Below, piece after piece: positions 51,521-60,191 of a DNA stretch of 64,000 nt. Each line of letters starts with the position of its first letter. Positions within the stretch are counted from its first letter, which is position 1. The translations under genes were made by a program, and so were the position numbers. The notes beneath the pieces are model-generated. The model did no database searches, had not been told where the DNA came from, and saw only the letters and a list, made by a program, of their open reading frames with translations. This DNA is from Weissella soli (GTDB taxonomy: Bacteria; Bacillota; Bacilli; Lactobacillales; Lactobacillaceae). The stretch lies in assembly GCF_001761545.1 (NCBI RefSeq), contig NZ_CP017326.1:248001-312000 (forward strand), read 5' to 3'.

Positions 51521-52711
51521 GTGGCAAAGAATACGGCGGGGCTATCACTAAAATGGCTCTTGATAGTGAGTTTTATTAATAATTTCGGCATGGGTTTCGT
51601 GTGGCCACTGACATCAGTGTATCTCCACAGTGAACTCCATCAATCGATGGTGACCATTGGTTGGGTGTTGTTAGCAAATTCAGCTGGGCAAGCGCTAGGC
51701 AGTGCCATCAGTGGTGCCTTGTTTGATAAATTTAAGCCAATTAATATCATTAAATTTGGGGTCGGCATGATGATTCTGATCCAATTAGGGTTGTTTTTCT
51801 ATCATGGTTGGCCATCATATGCCATCTTCTTGGCGTTTTATGGCTTAATGGCCGGTTGGATGGGTGGCATCATCAATGCTTACGGAACGAGTGTTCATCA
51901 TTATGACGGTCGCTTTGTTTACAACATGTTGTATTTCACAGCTAATTTTGGCATGGTCTTTGCGACCTCTTTAGTTGGCCCCATCTATAGTTTTGGGGTG
52001 CAGTGGTTATTTGTGGTGGCGTTATTGATGTATACCATCTTATTCATTATTGTTTATCTTAACTTTGATGTGCCACTTGAACGCCATGTTACTGAGCATA
52101 GCAGTAGTAAGATGACATTACCCCGAGCTAATGCCATTATGATCGGGGTGGTCATTGTCGCTTTGATTGGTATTTGGATTGCCTATTTCCAATGGAATGG
52201 GTCGATTTCCGTCTATATGGAATCAGTTTTAAAGTTACCGCTCTGGCAGTATTCAATGTTGTGGACGATCAACGGTGGCTTAGTCGTGATTTTCCAGTTA
52301 ATTATCAATGCATTGAATCTCTCAACGAATACGCGGGCAATGTGGTTAGAGTTGATCATTGGGATGGCCTTATTTGTCGGCGCATTCTTTTCTATTTCAT
52401 TTGCCAAAGATTTTGCAGGCTTTGTCTTGGCGATGGTGATTACCACGATTGCCGAGGTTATGGTCTTTCCAATGTTACCCGCGCTGGTTAATGAATTGAC
52501 GCCAGCGGCGGTCAAAGGGCGTTATCAAGGGTTAGTCACGGCCGCCCCCAGCATGGGCCGAGCAATCGGACCGGTCGTTGGTGGTTTCATGATCGATGCC
52601 CATGGCTATATCAACATGTTTCGTGCGATGGCGTTGTTGGTTGCAGGGGTATATGTTATCTTTATAGGAATTGCTTTACTAGTTATGCGACGCACCAAGC
52701 GTTACGTATAA
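51521..52711 (+). CDS. Major facilitator superfamily exporter
   Basis: 396 residues, 12 membrane segments, starting at GTG after GAGAGGA. It is of the drug-exporter type (DHA1-like), with the loop 2-3 motif G-A-L-F-D-K-F near 67-73 and G-R-Y-Q-G near 333. The substrate is unknown. The next gene, an aromatic-acid-exporter-like protein, follows 18 bases later, so the two may export related compounds. Confidence 0.8.
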   Translation: MAKNTAGLSLKWLLIVSFINNFGMGFVWPLTSVYLHSELHQSMVTIGWVLLANSAGQALGSAISGALFDKFKPINIIKFGVGMMILIQLGLFFYHGWPSYAIFLAFYGLMAGWMGGIINAYGTSVHHYDGRFVYNMLYFTANFGMVFATSLVGPIYSFGVQWLFVVALLMYTILFIIVYLNFDVPLERHVTEHSSSKMTLPRANAIMIGVVIVALIGIWIAYFQWNGSISVYMESVLKLPLWQYSMLWTINGGLVVIFQLIINALNLSTNTRAMWLELIIGMALFVGAFFSISFAKDFAGFVLAMVITTIAEVMVFPMLPALVNELTPAAVKGRYQGLVTAAPSMGRAIGPVVGGFMIDAHGYINMFRAMALLVAGVYVIFIGIALLVMRRTKRYV

Positions 52712-52729
52712 AAAAAGGGGGAATTCCTC

Positions 52730-53266
52730 ATGGAGATTGGCTCATTACATTTTCGGTTTGGGCTGCGCACTTTAAAAACCGGCCTCGCCGTGTTATTAGT
52801 GACAGCGGGCTTTGCATTAGTGCATCGTGGTAACCCGATGATTGCCAGTTTAGCCGCCGTATTTGCGTTACGTTCGGACTTTGAAACGACCTTACACTTT
52901 GGTAAGTCCCGCGTATTAGCTAATTTTTTGGGTGGTGCTTTTGCGGTGGGTTACATCTGGATTCGAAACTATACCCATAATGCCGAGTTGGTTCAGGTGA
53001 TTGGAGTCCCACTCTTGTTAATGGCGCTCATCATTTTAAATGACGGTATCAACAATAATAGCGGGATTATTGGTTCAACCGCGGCGTTTTTGATGATTTC
53101 GTTAACTGTACCAGCGGGTGAGTCCTATTTCTACGCGGTAGAACGGGTATTTGATACCTTTTTAGGGGTCGCTGCAGCCGTCCTGATGAATATTGGCACC
53201 TCACCAATTAGCCCGAGTGAGGTGGCCAAAGAAATTGAACAGCATGAAACTAAGCAGCAGCCGTGA
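52730..53266 (+). CDS. Aromatic acid exporter (FUSC-like) family membrane protein
   Basis: 178 residues with about four to five membrane segments, starting R-F-G-L-R-T-L-K-T-G-L-A-V, then R-G-N-P-M-I-A-S-L-A-A-V-F-A-L-R-x-D as in ArAE_1/YgaE-type proteins. It is only the membrane half of full-length FUSC proteins, typical of the Firmicutes version. GGGGG lies before the ATG. The stop codon is inside the terminator loop. Confidence 0.78.
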   Translation: MEIGSLHFRFGLRTLKTGLAVLLVTAGFALVHRGNPMIASLAAVFALRSDFETTLHFGKSRVLANFLGGAFAVGYIWIRNYTHNAELVQVIGVPLLLMALIILNDGINNNSGIIGSTAAFLMISLTVPAGESYFYAVERVFDTFLGVAAAVLMNIGTSPISPSEVAKEIEQHETKQQP

Positions 53267-53281
53267 TGGCTGCTTTTTTTG
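53256..53281 (+). terminator. Terminator overlapping the end of the exporter gene
   Basis: AGCAGCC pairs with GGCTGCT and is followed by T; the stop codon TGA (53264-53266) is in the loop. Confidence 0.85.
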
Positions 53282-53342
53282 TGATGCCTGTCTGATAAGT
53301 GGTGTAAACTTAGGAGCAAAAGCTGTAGTGGGTGGTGAAATT

Positions 53343-54476
53343 ATGAGTCTATCATATCAACAATTATTAGTGGCGGTGCCGTTGGTATTGCAAGGTGGTA
53401 ATGTACCTAATATCGTTGGTGAAGCCGGCATCGGCAAGTCCGCGCTGGTCGTGGCCGTTGCCAGCCAAATGCAGGCCAAGCTGTTTACCACGGTCGTGTC
53501 ATTGTCTGAGAAGGGGGATCTGGTGATGCCCATTCCTCCGTTTACGGCTAACGCATTTGTGATGACGAGCCGTTATGGTGAGCTAGCGGATGTTAAATAC
53601 GGTTATACACATACCTTAATTGAAATTATCGCGCAAGCCGAAGCCCATCCTGGTCAACCGATCTTATGGTTTCTGGATGAGTTTAATCGGGGTAGCCAAG
53701 CGGTCCAGTCTGAATTAATGAATTTAGTTTTGCAACGGCAAATTAATTCACTGCAATTACCAGCTGAGGTGCAAATTATCTTGGCAGAAAATCCAGATAG
53801 TGATATGCCCGGGTTTGAGGAAAGTAATTATGCGGTCATGGCTGGGGATGCGGCGATTAAGGATCGCACGACGCGGTTAGTGATGCGCGTCGATGTCGCG
53901 GATTGGTTGCAGTGGGCAAAAACCGTAGTAGCCGGTCGGCCGGTCATTCACCCACTCGTCACTGCCTATATTGCAACCACCCCTGATACTTTATTCCCCC
54001 GCGAACGTGGAGCAGATTTAAACCCGACGCCGCGTGCTTGGCAGCGGGTATCGGATAATTTATACGAGTTAGAGAAATTAGCGCCAAAAATGGCAGACCA
54101 GTTGATTTTTGATATCGTTGCGGGCGATTTAGGTACCTTACATGCGCAACTATTTGTGCAGTATTGGCGGGAACAGGGGACGACTTTGTCCATGGCGGAA
54201 CTATTTTCCCCTGATTTTAAAGGGACGCAATTTAATGACCTCTCTGAGGTCACCAAAATCGCGTTGTTGAAGCAGGCGTTACTGGAGGTAACGTTAACTG
54301 ATGCATCAAATGCAACCCGATTTAAGCAGCTCTTGGAGGCAGCGGCGCCAGATAGTCGTTATGTCGTTGTTAAGGCAATATCGCGTGAGTTATTAAATGA
54401 ATTGTATAATGCAAAAAGTCATTCAACAGAAGAACTTTATCAATTGATTAGCGAGGTGGCGCTGGATGCTGACTAA
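53343..54476 (+). CDS. MoxR-type AAA+ ATPase
   Basis: 377 residues. Walker A is G-E-A-G-I-G-K-S near 25-32, Walker B L-W-F-L-D-E-F-N-R near 107-115, and sensor L-A-E-N-P-D near 143. MoxR ATPases act with VWA proteins as chaperone pairs that insert metals or remodel complexes. The start at 53343 is the first with a plausible site (GGGTGGTG). The frame upstream runs into the previous gene's terminator and is Cys-rich, unlike real genes here. The stop overlaps the VWA gene by 11 bases. Confidence 0.85.
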   Translation: MSLSYQQLLVAVPLVLQGGNVPNIVGEAGIGKSALVVAVASQMQAKLFTTVVSLSEKGDLVMPIPPFTANAFVMTSRYGELADVKYGYTHTLIEIIAQAEAHPGQPILWFLDEFNRGSQAVQSELMNLVLQRQINSLQLPAEVQIILAENPDSDMPGFEESNYAVMAGDAAIKDRTTRLVMRVDVADWLQWAKTVVAGRPVIHPLVTAYIATTPDTLFPRERGADLNPTPRAWQRVSDNLYELEKLAPKMADQLIFDIVAGDLGTLHAQLFVQYWREQGTTLSMAELFSPDFKGTQFNDLSEVTKIALLKQALLEVTLTDASNATRFKQLLEAAAPDSRYVVVKAISRELLNELYNAKSHSTEELYQLISEVALDAD

Positions 54477-55635
54477 TGAAATTGAACGGCAAATTCAACA
54501 AGCTGCACGCCAATTATTAGATGACAGTCGGTTTTACGGTGAAATTTTATTACGACTGACCCGCGTCTATGATGACCAGGCCGAGAATGCGGTTGACGTG
54601 CGGTACGCGACGCATCAATGGCAACTGGTGATTAATCCCGCTCTGTTTGTTGTGACCTACCCCACCGCTGAAAACATATTGGGTATCTTGACACACCAGG
54701 TCTTGCATCTAGTGTGGCAACATCCCATCCGTTATGGGCACATCCCCACTGATAATTTACGACGGGTGGTTAATTTAGCAACGGATTTGGCTGTCAATCA
54801 GTATGTTAAAGCTGATTTTGCTGGGAAAGTTTTACCAGCAAAATTTGCTCAACGCTTTCATATTCAGTTGCCAACCTTTGCTGATTCACAACAGTACTAT
54901 GAGTTGTTATTGCCTTTTTTAGATGATTTACAAACATCAGGGGGGACAACCAACGACCAAGCCATGCATGCCGGCTGGGCAACTAGCCAACAGTCGGCCA
55001 CTGAAGCGGGCGCAGCCTTGGAAAATCTGATCAATCAAGCGCAGACAGATGCCCACATTGCGGGGCGGGGCCGCTTACCAGGCTCTGGCACCCAAGCAAT
55101 CGAGGCGCACGGAACCCAGACATTGAATTGGCGACGCATCCTCACGCAGCAACGCATTCACCAAGCAGCTGAATATCACGCTACCCGGGCTCGATTCAAC
55201 CGCCGGCAGCCATACCGGATTGATTTGCCAGGACAGGTGCTTAATCAACAAGTGCAAGTCGTCGTGTTTGTGGATCAATCTGCCTCAATCAATGCGACCT
55301 TGGCGGTGCGTTTTGTCAATGAAGCACGCGCGCTTAAACGACAAATTCAGGGCCAAGTCGTGCTTTATGCTTTTGATAGCGCCGTTTATCCCTTGGCGGA
55401 TCTCACCAAGCGCCATCAGGGTGGTGGGACAACCTACCAGGCTTTATTTGATGAACTCAAAACAGCACATTTTCAGTGGCAACACACGCAAGTCGTCATT
55501 TTAACTGATGGTGTGGGGGAAGAGTTAGTGGATACGCACCATTTTAAAAATGTCACCTGGGTGCTACCGGCACAGCAGGTCCTATCCGTTAGTCAACCAA
55601 TTGGCCGGGTGCTTTACATGGAGGTAGAAAAATGA
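54466..55635 (+). CDS. VWA protein with N-terminal metallopeptidase-like domain
   Basis: 389 residues. The N-terminal domain (about 1-110) resembles the DUF2201 putative metallopeptidase fold: H77-Q-V-L-H81 with a following H86-P-x-R, where the usual motif is H-E-x-x-H. The catalytic Glu is therefore Gln. The C-terminal VWA-like domain (about 260-389) has a MIDAS D-Q-S-A-S near 270, G-G-G-T-T near 325 and T-D-G near 350. It overlaps both neighbours, so the three-gene unit is tightly coupled. Likely the partner of the MoxR ATPase, like RavA-ViaA in general plan. Confidence 0.8.
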   Translation: MLTNEIERQIQQAARQLLDDSRFYGEILLRLTRVYDDQAENAVDVRYATHQWQLVINPALFVVTYPTAENILGILTHQVLHLVWQHPIRYGHIPTDNLRRVVNLATDLAVNQYVKADFAGKVLPAKFAQRFHIQLPTFADSQQYYELLLPFLDDLQTSGGTTNDQAMHAGWATSQQSATEAGAALENLINQAQTDAHIAGRGRLPGSGTQAIEAHGTQTLNWRRILTQQRIHQAAEYHATRARFNRRQPYRIDLPGQVLNQQVQVVVFVDQSASINATLAVRFVNEARALKRQIQGQVVLYAFDSAVYPLADLTKRHQGGGTTYQALFDELKTAHFQWQHTQVVILTDGVGEELVDTHHFKNVTWVLPAQQVLSVSQPIGRVLYMEVEK

Positions 55636-55931
55636 AGGTCACTTCACCGGAAGTTTTGCAAACGATTATTGATAAAGGGCATGATTATCGGCGCGCAATT
55701 GCCCTGATTGAAGGCAAATGGGAAGAATTGCTCTTGGCGGCTCCTTGGGGAATGACGACCATTTCTTTAAACGATGTCAAGTTAATGCAGGCGTACTTAG
55801 CGGCCGAGGTGGTCGCGCAACCAAAATATACGTTGGCGACTTATGCTGATGTCCAGCGCTTCGTTCAAGCACACCATACGCGCATAACGCCAGCGGTCAG
55901 GGATTATCTGTTAGCACCCTATCAGATGTGA
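55632..55931 (+). CDS. Small partner of the MoxR-VWA pair, unknown
   Basis: 99 residues starting in an ATGA overlap with the VWA gene. It is mixed charged, no membrane segment, no Cys, and has no recognised motif; it looks mostly helical. Overlap implies stoichiometric coupling with the VWA protein, so it may be a third subunit. Confidence 0.65.
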   Translation: MKVTSPEVLQTIIDKGHDYRRAIALIEGKWEELLLAAPWGMTTISLNDVKLMQAYLAAEVVAQPKYTLATYADVQRFVQAHHTRITPAVRDYLLAPYQM

Positions 55932-56014
55932 ATGAAGTTGGCATTCCTCTGAATGTTTTTGTTAATTAGTCGGGAGCTTGCTATAATGTAGAAAAACACT
56001 TGGGGGATTCGACA

Positions 56015-56872
56015 ATGGAAGTGCTTGAACGAGCGTATGCCAAATTGAATATCAGTTTAGATACGCCGTTCATTCATGCCGATGGTGAGCAAGAATGGGA
56101 TATGGTGATGGTTGCGATTGATTTGGCAGATACGGTGATGATCCGGACGGTCACCGAGCATCATGAGATCATTGTTGATTCGACCTCGGGCTTACTCCCC
56201 CTAAATGAAAAAAATTTAGCTTACCAAGCCGCGATGTTCATGCGTGAAAAGGCCGGGGTTAACGAGGGTGTTGAAATCCATATCGATAAGCGCATCCCGA
56301 TTGCTGCCGGTCTAGGTGGTGGTTCGGCCGATGCGGCAGCGGTGTTACGGGGGTTAAACCGCATTTGGGGGTTGCAACTCACGGAGACCCAATTAGCAGC
56401 AATCGGCTTGAAAATTGATGCTGATGTCCCTTTTTGCGTGTATTCGCGACCAGCCCGCGTGACTGGCCGTGGTGAAATTGTCCGCCCCTTAACTAAGAAG
56501 TTACCGGCCATTTGGGTGGTTCTAGCTAAGCCAGCCGTATCCGTATCAACGCCTAAAATTCTGCGGTCAATTGATTATGATGATTTGCAACACGGGGATG
56601 AAGTCAAAATGATCGCAGCGGTTGAAGCAGGCGACTACCAGGCGATGCTCAAATATATGTTTAATGTGTTGGAGCCAATTACGGCGGCCCGGTTCCCGGA
56701 AATCCTCAAAATTAAAAATAAAATGATTGAGTTTGGCGCCGATAATGCGCAGATGTCTGGCACGGGGCCCTCAGTTTTTGCCCTCACAGATAAAGCTTCA
56801 CGCGCTAAACGTATTCGCAATGCGATTCAAGGCTTTGTCGGTGAGACATATATCACGCATATCGTGAATTAA
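56015..56872 (+). CDS. ispE: IspE-like GHMP kinase with altered substrate site
   Basis: 285 residues. The GHMP ATP-binding motif is P-I-A-A-G-L-G-G-G-S-A-D-A-A near 92-105, and M-S-G-T-G-P-S-V-F near 246-254. IspE phosphorylates CDP-methylerythritol in the MEP pathway. Here the D-G-Y-H substrate motif reads D23-G-E25-Q26, so the residues that in E. coli IspE (Tyr25, His26) bind the cytidine are missing. As lactic acid bacteria use the mevalonate route, the protein may have another substrate. The start at 56015 follows TGGGGGA. Confidence 0.78.
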   Translation: MEVLERAYAKLNISLDTPFIHADGEQEWDMVMVAIDLADTVMIRTVTEHHEIIVDSTSGLLPLNEKNLAYQAAMFMREKAGVNEGVEIHIDKRIPIAAGLGGGSADAAAVLRGLNRIWGLQLTETQLAAIGLKIDADVPFCVYSRPARVTGRGEIVRPLTKKLPAIWVVLAKPAVSVSTPKILRSIDYDDLQHGDEVKMIAAVEAGDYQAMLKYMFNVLEPITAARFPEILKIKNKMIEFGADNAQMSGTGPSVFALTDKASRAKRIRNAIQGFVGETYITHIVN

Positions 56873-56956
56873 CATGACGCGACTTTAAGGTTTCTTTTGG
56901 TCGGGTCATTTATGTTTATAGCTATAGACCCTGTGAAAATAGAAAGAGAGTTACTT

Positions 56957-57973
56957 ATGCCAATCGTAAATCAAAATGACGCTACTGCGGTGTCCCGTTA
57001 TACTGAATTTATTCGTCAATCACCAAACGCCCAAATCACCCAAGATACCGGCTGGGCGCATGTTAAAAACAATTGGGAACCGCTCTATGCTTATGTTGAA
57101 AATGAGCAGGGCGCAATCGCGGGCGCGCTGTCAATTTTGATTTCAGACACACCAAGCGGGTATAAATTTGCCTACGCTTCAAAGGGACCAGTGGTGCCTT
57201 ATGGTGATGTCGCGATGCTGAACGCATTAGTAGCAGAAGTGAAAGCAACGCTCATTGAAAAAAACGTCTACTTGCTTCGGCTTGATCCGGAATGGCGATA
57301 TGATGAAGCCCTGGTGCAGTCGATTTTAGATGCCGGCTATAAGGTGCGGGGGCGTAACCTGGCCCATTTGGGGATGCATGCTACGATTCAACCACGACTG
57401 AACATGGTGATTGATCTAACCAAGCATCCTGAGGCCGAGACACTGTTTGATATGGTGCCTTCTAAGACAAAAAATAAGTTGCGTAAGCCAAGTCGTGAAG
57501 GGGTTGTGGTTGATTATGGGTTAACGGATGACTTCTTGGATGATTTCTATGCCACATATGTGACGATGTCACAGCGACATGAAATTTCCCACCGGCCCAA
57601 GGACTATTTTGCACGCATGATTGAAACGTACAAGGATACAGATATCATGCGTATCTATCGGGCTAAGTTAGCAGATGAAACCTTGGCTACGACGATCGGC
57701 TTTGATATGGGGGACAAGGTTTGGGATATGTATGCTGGATCAGTCGATCATGATAAGACGAATGCCCTCTATGCCACCCGGGTAGCCATGGTGGAATGGG
57801 CATTAGCAACAGGTAAGCGGCGTTATGATATTGGTGGCATTCAGGCAGCGGATGAATCCGATGGCTTGTATAAGTTCAAGCGTAATATCGTTCGGGATGA
57901 GCCAACTGAGTATCTCGGTGAGATTGACGTGGTGTTGAATCCGGCAGCCTACGCTGATTTAGTTCAAGAATAG
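56957..57973 (+). CDS. femX: FemX-type peptidoglycan interpeptide bridge transferase
   Basis: 338 residues. It uses aminoacyl-tRNA (Ala in W. viridescens) to add the first bridge residue to the lysine of the UDP-MurNAc pentapeptide. It is closely similar to Weissella viridescens FemX as I recall it: Q-D-x-G-W-A-x-V-K-N-N-W-E-P near 28-41, M-H-A-T-I-Q-P-R-L-N-M-V-x-D-L-T-K near 139-155, and P-S-K-T-K-x-K near 169. Two GNAT-like domains. The start at 56957 follows AAAGAGAG. This is among the strongest hints to the genus. Confidence 0.93.
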   Translation: MPIVNQNDATAVSRYTEFIRQSPNAQITQDTGWAHVKNNWEPLYAYVENEQGAIAGALSILISDTPSGYKFAYASKGPVVPYGDVAMLNALVAEVKATLIEKNVYLLRLDPEWRYDEALVQSILDAGYKVRGRNLAHLGMHATIQPRLNMVIDLTKHPEAETLFDMVPSKTKNKLRKPSREGVVVDYGLTDDFLDDFYATYVTMSQRHEISHRPKDYFARMIETYKDTDIMRIYRAKLADETLATTIGFDMGDKVWDMYAGSVDHDKTNALYATRVAMVEWALATGKRRYDIGGIQAADESDGLYKFKRNIVRDEPTEYLGEIDVVLNPAAYADLVQE

Positions 57974-57978
57974 TCATG

Positions 57979-58012
57979 GCACCCTCGAAGGTTTTCGGGG
58001 GTGTTATTATTT
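57979..58012 (+). terminator. Terminator of femX
   Basis: CACCCTCGAA pairs with TTTCGGGGGTG; the tail TTATTATTT is T-rich. Confidence 0.7.
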
Positions 58013-58055
58013 AGGCGACCACAATGCTGGTTTTTGTCGTTGTCCCACTGAATTG

Positions 58056-58082
58056 TGGTAAAATGGTATACAAATTGGTATA
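58056..58082 (+). promoter_or_regulatory. nagA promoter with GntR-type operator
   Basis: Extended -10 TGGTAAAAT at 58056-58064. Directly over the start point are two TGGTATA repeats 12 bases apart (58064-58070 and 58076-58082). TGGTATA is the half-site of the Bacillus NagR (YvoA) operator, and the regulator is encoded two genes on, so GlcNAc-6-P-relieved repression is inferred. Confidence 0.6.
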
Positions 58083-58098
58083 TAAAAGGAGTGCAAAA

Positions 58099-59268
58099 AT
58101 GACTAAGGTTTTGACACATGCAACGATTTATACCGGTGAGCATGAGCAACCAGTAATTAAGGATGCTTATATTCGCTTTGATAAACAAATTCAAGCCATC
58201 GGCCCAATGGAAACCTTGGTGCTGACAGCAGCGGATCAGGTCATCCGCGCTGATCGGCAAGTGATTGTCCCTGGTTTTATCGATGTTCATGCGCATGGTG
58301 CTTATGGGTATGACACGATGGATGGTGTGAAGGATGACATTATCAACATGGTGCATGGTCAAATTACTGAAGGCATTACCGCAGTCTTTCCGACGACCAT
58401 GACGCAATCAGTCGAAAAAATTGCTAATTCGATGCGGGCTGTCAATGAAGCCGCCCAAGTTGAACCAGCGATTGTTGGTGTCCATTTGGAAGGCCCTTTT
58501 ATTAACCCACACTATAAGGGTGCCCAGCCTGAAGAATACATTATTGCACCGAACTATGATTTGGTGAAGGAATGGAATGAATTATCTGGTAATCGCGTGC
58601 GGTTGATTACCTATGCGCCAGAGCAAGCCGAGGCGTTGCGTGCGTTTGAAGACTACCTACTCGCCCATGACATTATTGGTTCAGTGGGTCACTCCAATGC
58701 GACGCGTGAATTTTTGCAAAAGGAATCAAAGGCCGCTCACATTACTCACTTGTACAACGCACAACGACCAATGTCACATCGTGAACCAGGTGTTACCGGG
58801 CACGCGATGCTTGAAAAGAACATTCGCACTGAGTTGATTGTTGATGGTTTTCATGTGTATCCAGATATGGTTAACTTAGCCTACCAGTTAAAAACGGCGC
58901 AGCGCATTGATTTGATTACGGATTCAATGCGGGCGAAGGGGCTCGGTGACGGTGTATCTGAACTGGGTGGTCAAACAGTCTATGTCAAAGACAAGCAAGC
59001 TCGCTTGGTTGATGGTACATTAGCTGGTTCCGTCTTGGAATTTGATGACGCCTTCCGTAACATCATGGCCTTTACTGGTGCAAGTGTCCCAGAAGCTATT
59101 CAAATGGCCTCGGGTAATCAAGCCGAAGAATTTGGCTTGACGACTAAGGGTACTTTAACTATTGGCAAAGATGCTGATTTGAATGTTTTTTCAGCTGATT
59201 TTACAAGATTAGAAGCCACATACAGTCTCGGTCGCCATTTTTCAAAGGCGGATGTGAAGACAAAGTAA
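58099..59268 (+). CDS. nagA: N-acetylglucosamine-6-phosphate deacetylase
   Basis: 389 residues of the amidohydrolase fold. It carries D-V-H-A-H-G near 61-66, metal ligand Glu in G-V-H-L-E-G-P-F near 136-143, H in G-H-S-N-A near 200, H in H-L-Y-N-A near 221, and catalytic Asp in L-I-T-D-S-M near 277. It removes acetate from GlcNAc-6-P for sugar use or wall recycling. AAAGGAG sets the start; the frame upstream covers the promoter. nagB is not in this window. Confidence 0.93.
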   Translation: MTKVLTHATIYTGEHEQPVIKDAYIRFDKQIQAIGPMETLVLTAADQVIRADRQVIVPGFIDVHAHGAYGYDTMDGVKDDIINMVHGQITEGITAVFPTTMTQSVEKIANSMRAVNEAAQVEPAIVGVHLEGPFINPHYKGAQPEEYIIAPNYDLVKEWNELSGNRVRLITYAPEQAEALRAFEDYLLAHDIIGSVGHSNATREFLQKESKAAHITHLYNAQRPMSHREPGVTGHAMLEKNIRTELIVDGFHVYPDMVNLAYQLKTAQRIDLITDSMRAKGLGDGVSELGGQTVYVKDKQARLVDGTLAGSVLEFDDAFRNIMAFTGASVPEAIQMASGNQAEEFGLTTKGTLTIGKDADLNVFSADFTRLEATYSLGRHFSKADVKTK

Positions 59269-59277
59269 GGAGTATTT

Positions 59278-59979
59278 ATGACAGCACCAATTTACATCAC
59301 GATTCATGATGAGATGCGTGAAGCCATTGAAGCCGGCCGTTGGGGCGCGGGCGATAAAATCCCCTCTGAACGTGAATTAGCGGAACAATTCAATGTGTCA
59401 CGGATGACCTTGCGCCAGGCCGTTTTAATGTTAGTTGATGAAGGTATCTTGGAACGCCGGGTGGGTGCTGGCACTTTTGTCACGGCGACACGTGTTCAAG
59501 AACGGTTGGATGGGGTTGGTTCGTTTACAGCAGCCATGCACGCTACTGGGCGCACCGCCTCCTCAAAAGTCATTGCTTACCATATTGGTCAGGCTTCCAA
59601 AAGTGAGGTGGACCAATTGCAATTGACACCCGATGCCCAGGTATTAAGGATGGAGCGTGTGCGTTATGGCGATGACGAACCAATTGCCTTTGAAATTGCG
59701 TCGATTCCGGCCACTTTGGTTGAGGGGCTGTCGCGTGAAGAGTTGACCGACTCACTTTACAATACGTTAACCACCAAAAAAGGGTTGACCATCGGCCGGG
59801 CAGAACAAGTGTTGACCGCGGCAGCGGCTACTGAACGCGTGGCCGATTTGCTTGCCATTCAACGGACAGATCCCGTTTTGGTCATGCGTCAGGTCACGTT
59901 TGATAGTCAGGCAGTGCCCTTTGAATATGTACGGACACAATACGTCGGCTCGCGTTTTGAATTTTATCTTGCGCATTAA
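59278..59979 (+). CDS. nagR: GntR/HutC-family regulator, NagR-like
   Basis: 233 residues. The winged helix N-terminus (about 4-72) has the signature I-P-S-E-R-E-L-A-E-Q-F-N-V-S-R-M-T-L-R-Q-A. The UTRA effector domain (about 90-230) contains R-x-x-Y-G-D-x-x-P-I-A-F-E near 124-137. Located nine bases after nagA, it most likely senses GlcN/GlcNAc phosphate and represses this operon and other amino sugar genes. Confidence 0.9.
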   Translation: MTAPIYITIHDEMREAIEAGRWGAGDKIPSERELAEQFNVSRMTLRQAVLMLVDEGILERRVGAGTFVTATRVQERLDGVGSFTAAMHATGRTASSKVIAYHIGQASKSEVDQLQLTPDAQVLRMERVRYGDDEPIAFEIASIPATLVEGLSREELTDSLYNTLTTKKGLTIGRAEQVLTAAAATERVADLLAIQRTDPVLVMRQVTFDSQAVPFEYVRTQYVGSRFEFYLAH

Positions 59980-59988
59980 ATAAACAGG

Positions 59989-60017
59989 AAGGCCATCCAT
60001 CAGTGATGGCCTTTTTT
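59989..60017 (+). terminator. Terminator of nagA-nagR
   Basis: AAGGCCATC pairs with GATGGCCTT, with six T. Confidence 0.92.
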
Positions 60018-60191
60018 GTTGAGCACCATGGGCAGGTAGGTGACATAGTTAATGCTATATACATTCTTTTCATGAAATTGTCAAATAAATTGGCATTGAT
60101 TACTTGTTGTATCATGAAATAAGGGGTAACATGTACGTTGGATGGAAACATTTCGCACAAAGTTTTCAGTGTTATCAAGGGGGCTAAAATT

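Noticed and set aside
53193-53342. 50-codon N-terminal extension of the MoxR ATPase
   Set aside because: It overlaps the previous gene and its terminator, is rich in Cys, and lacks a ribosome-binding site.
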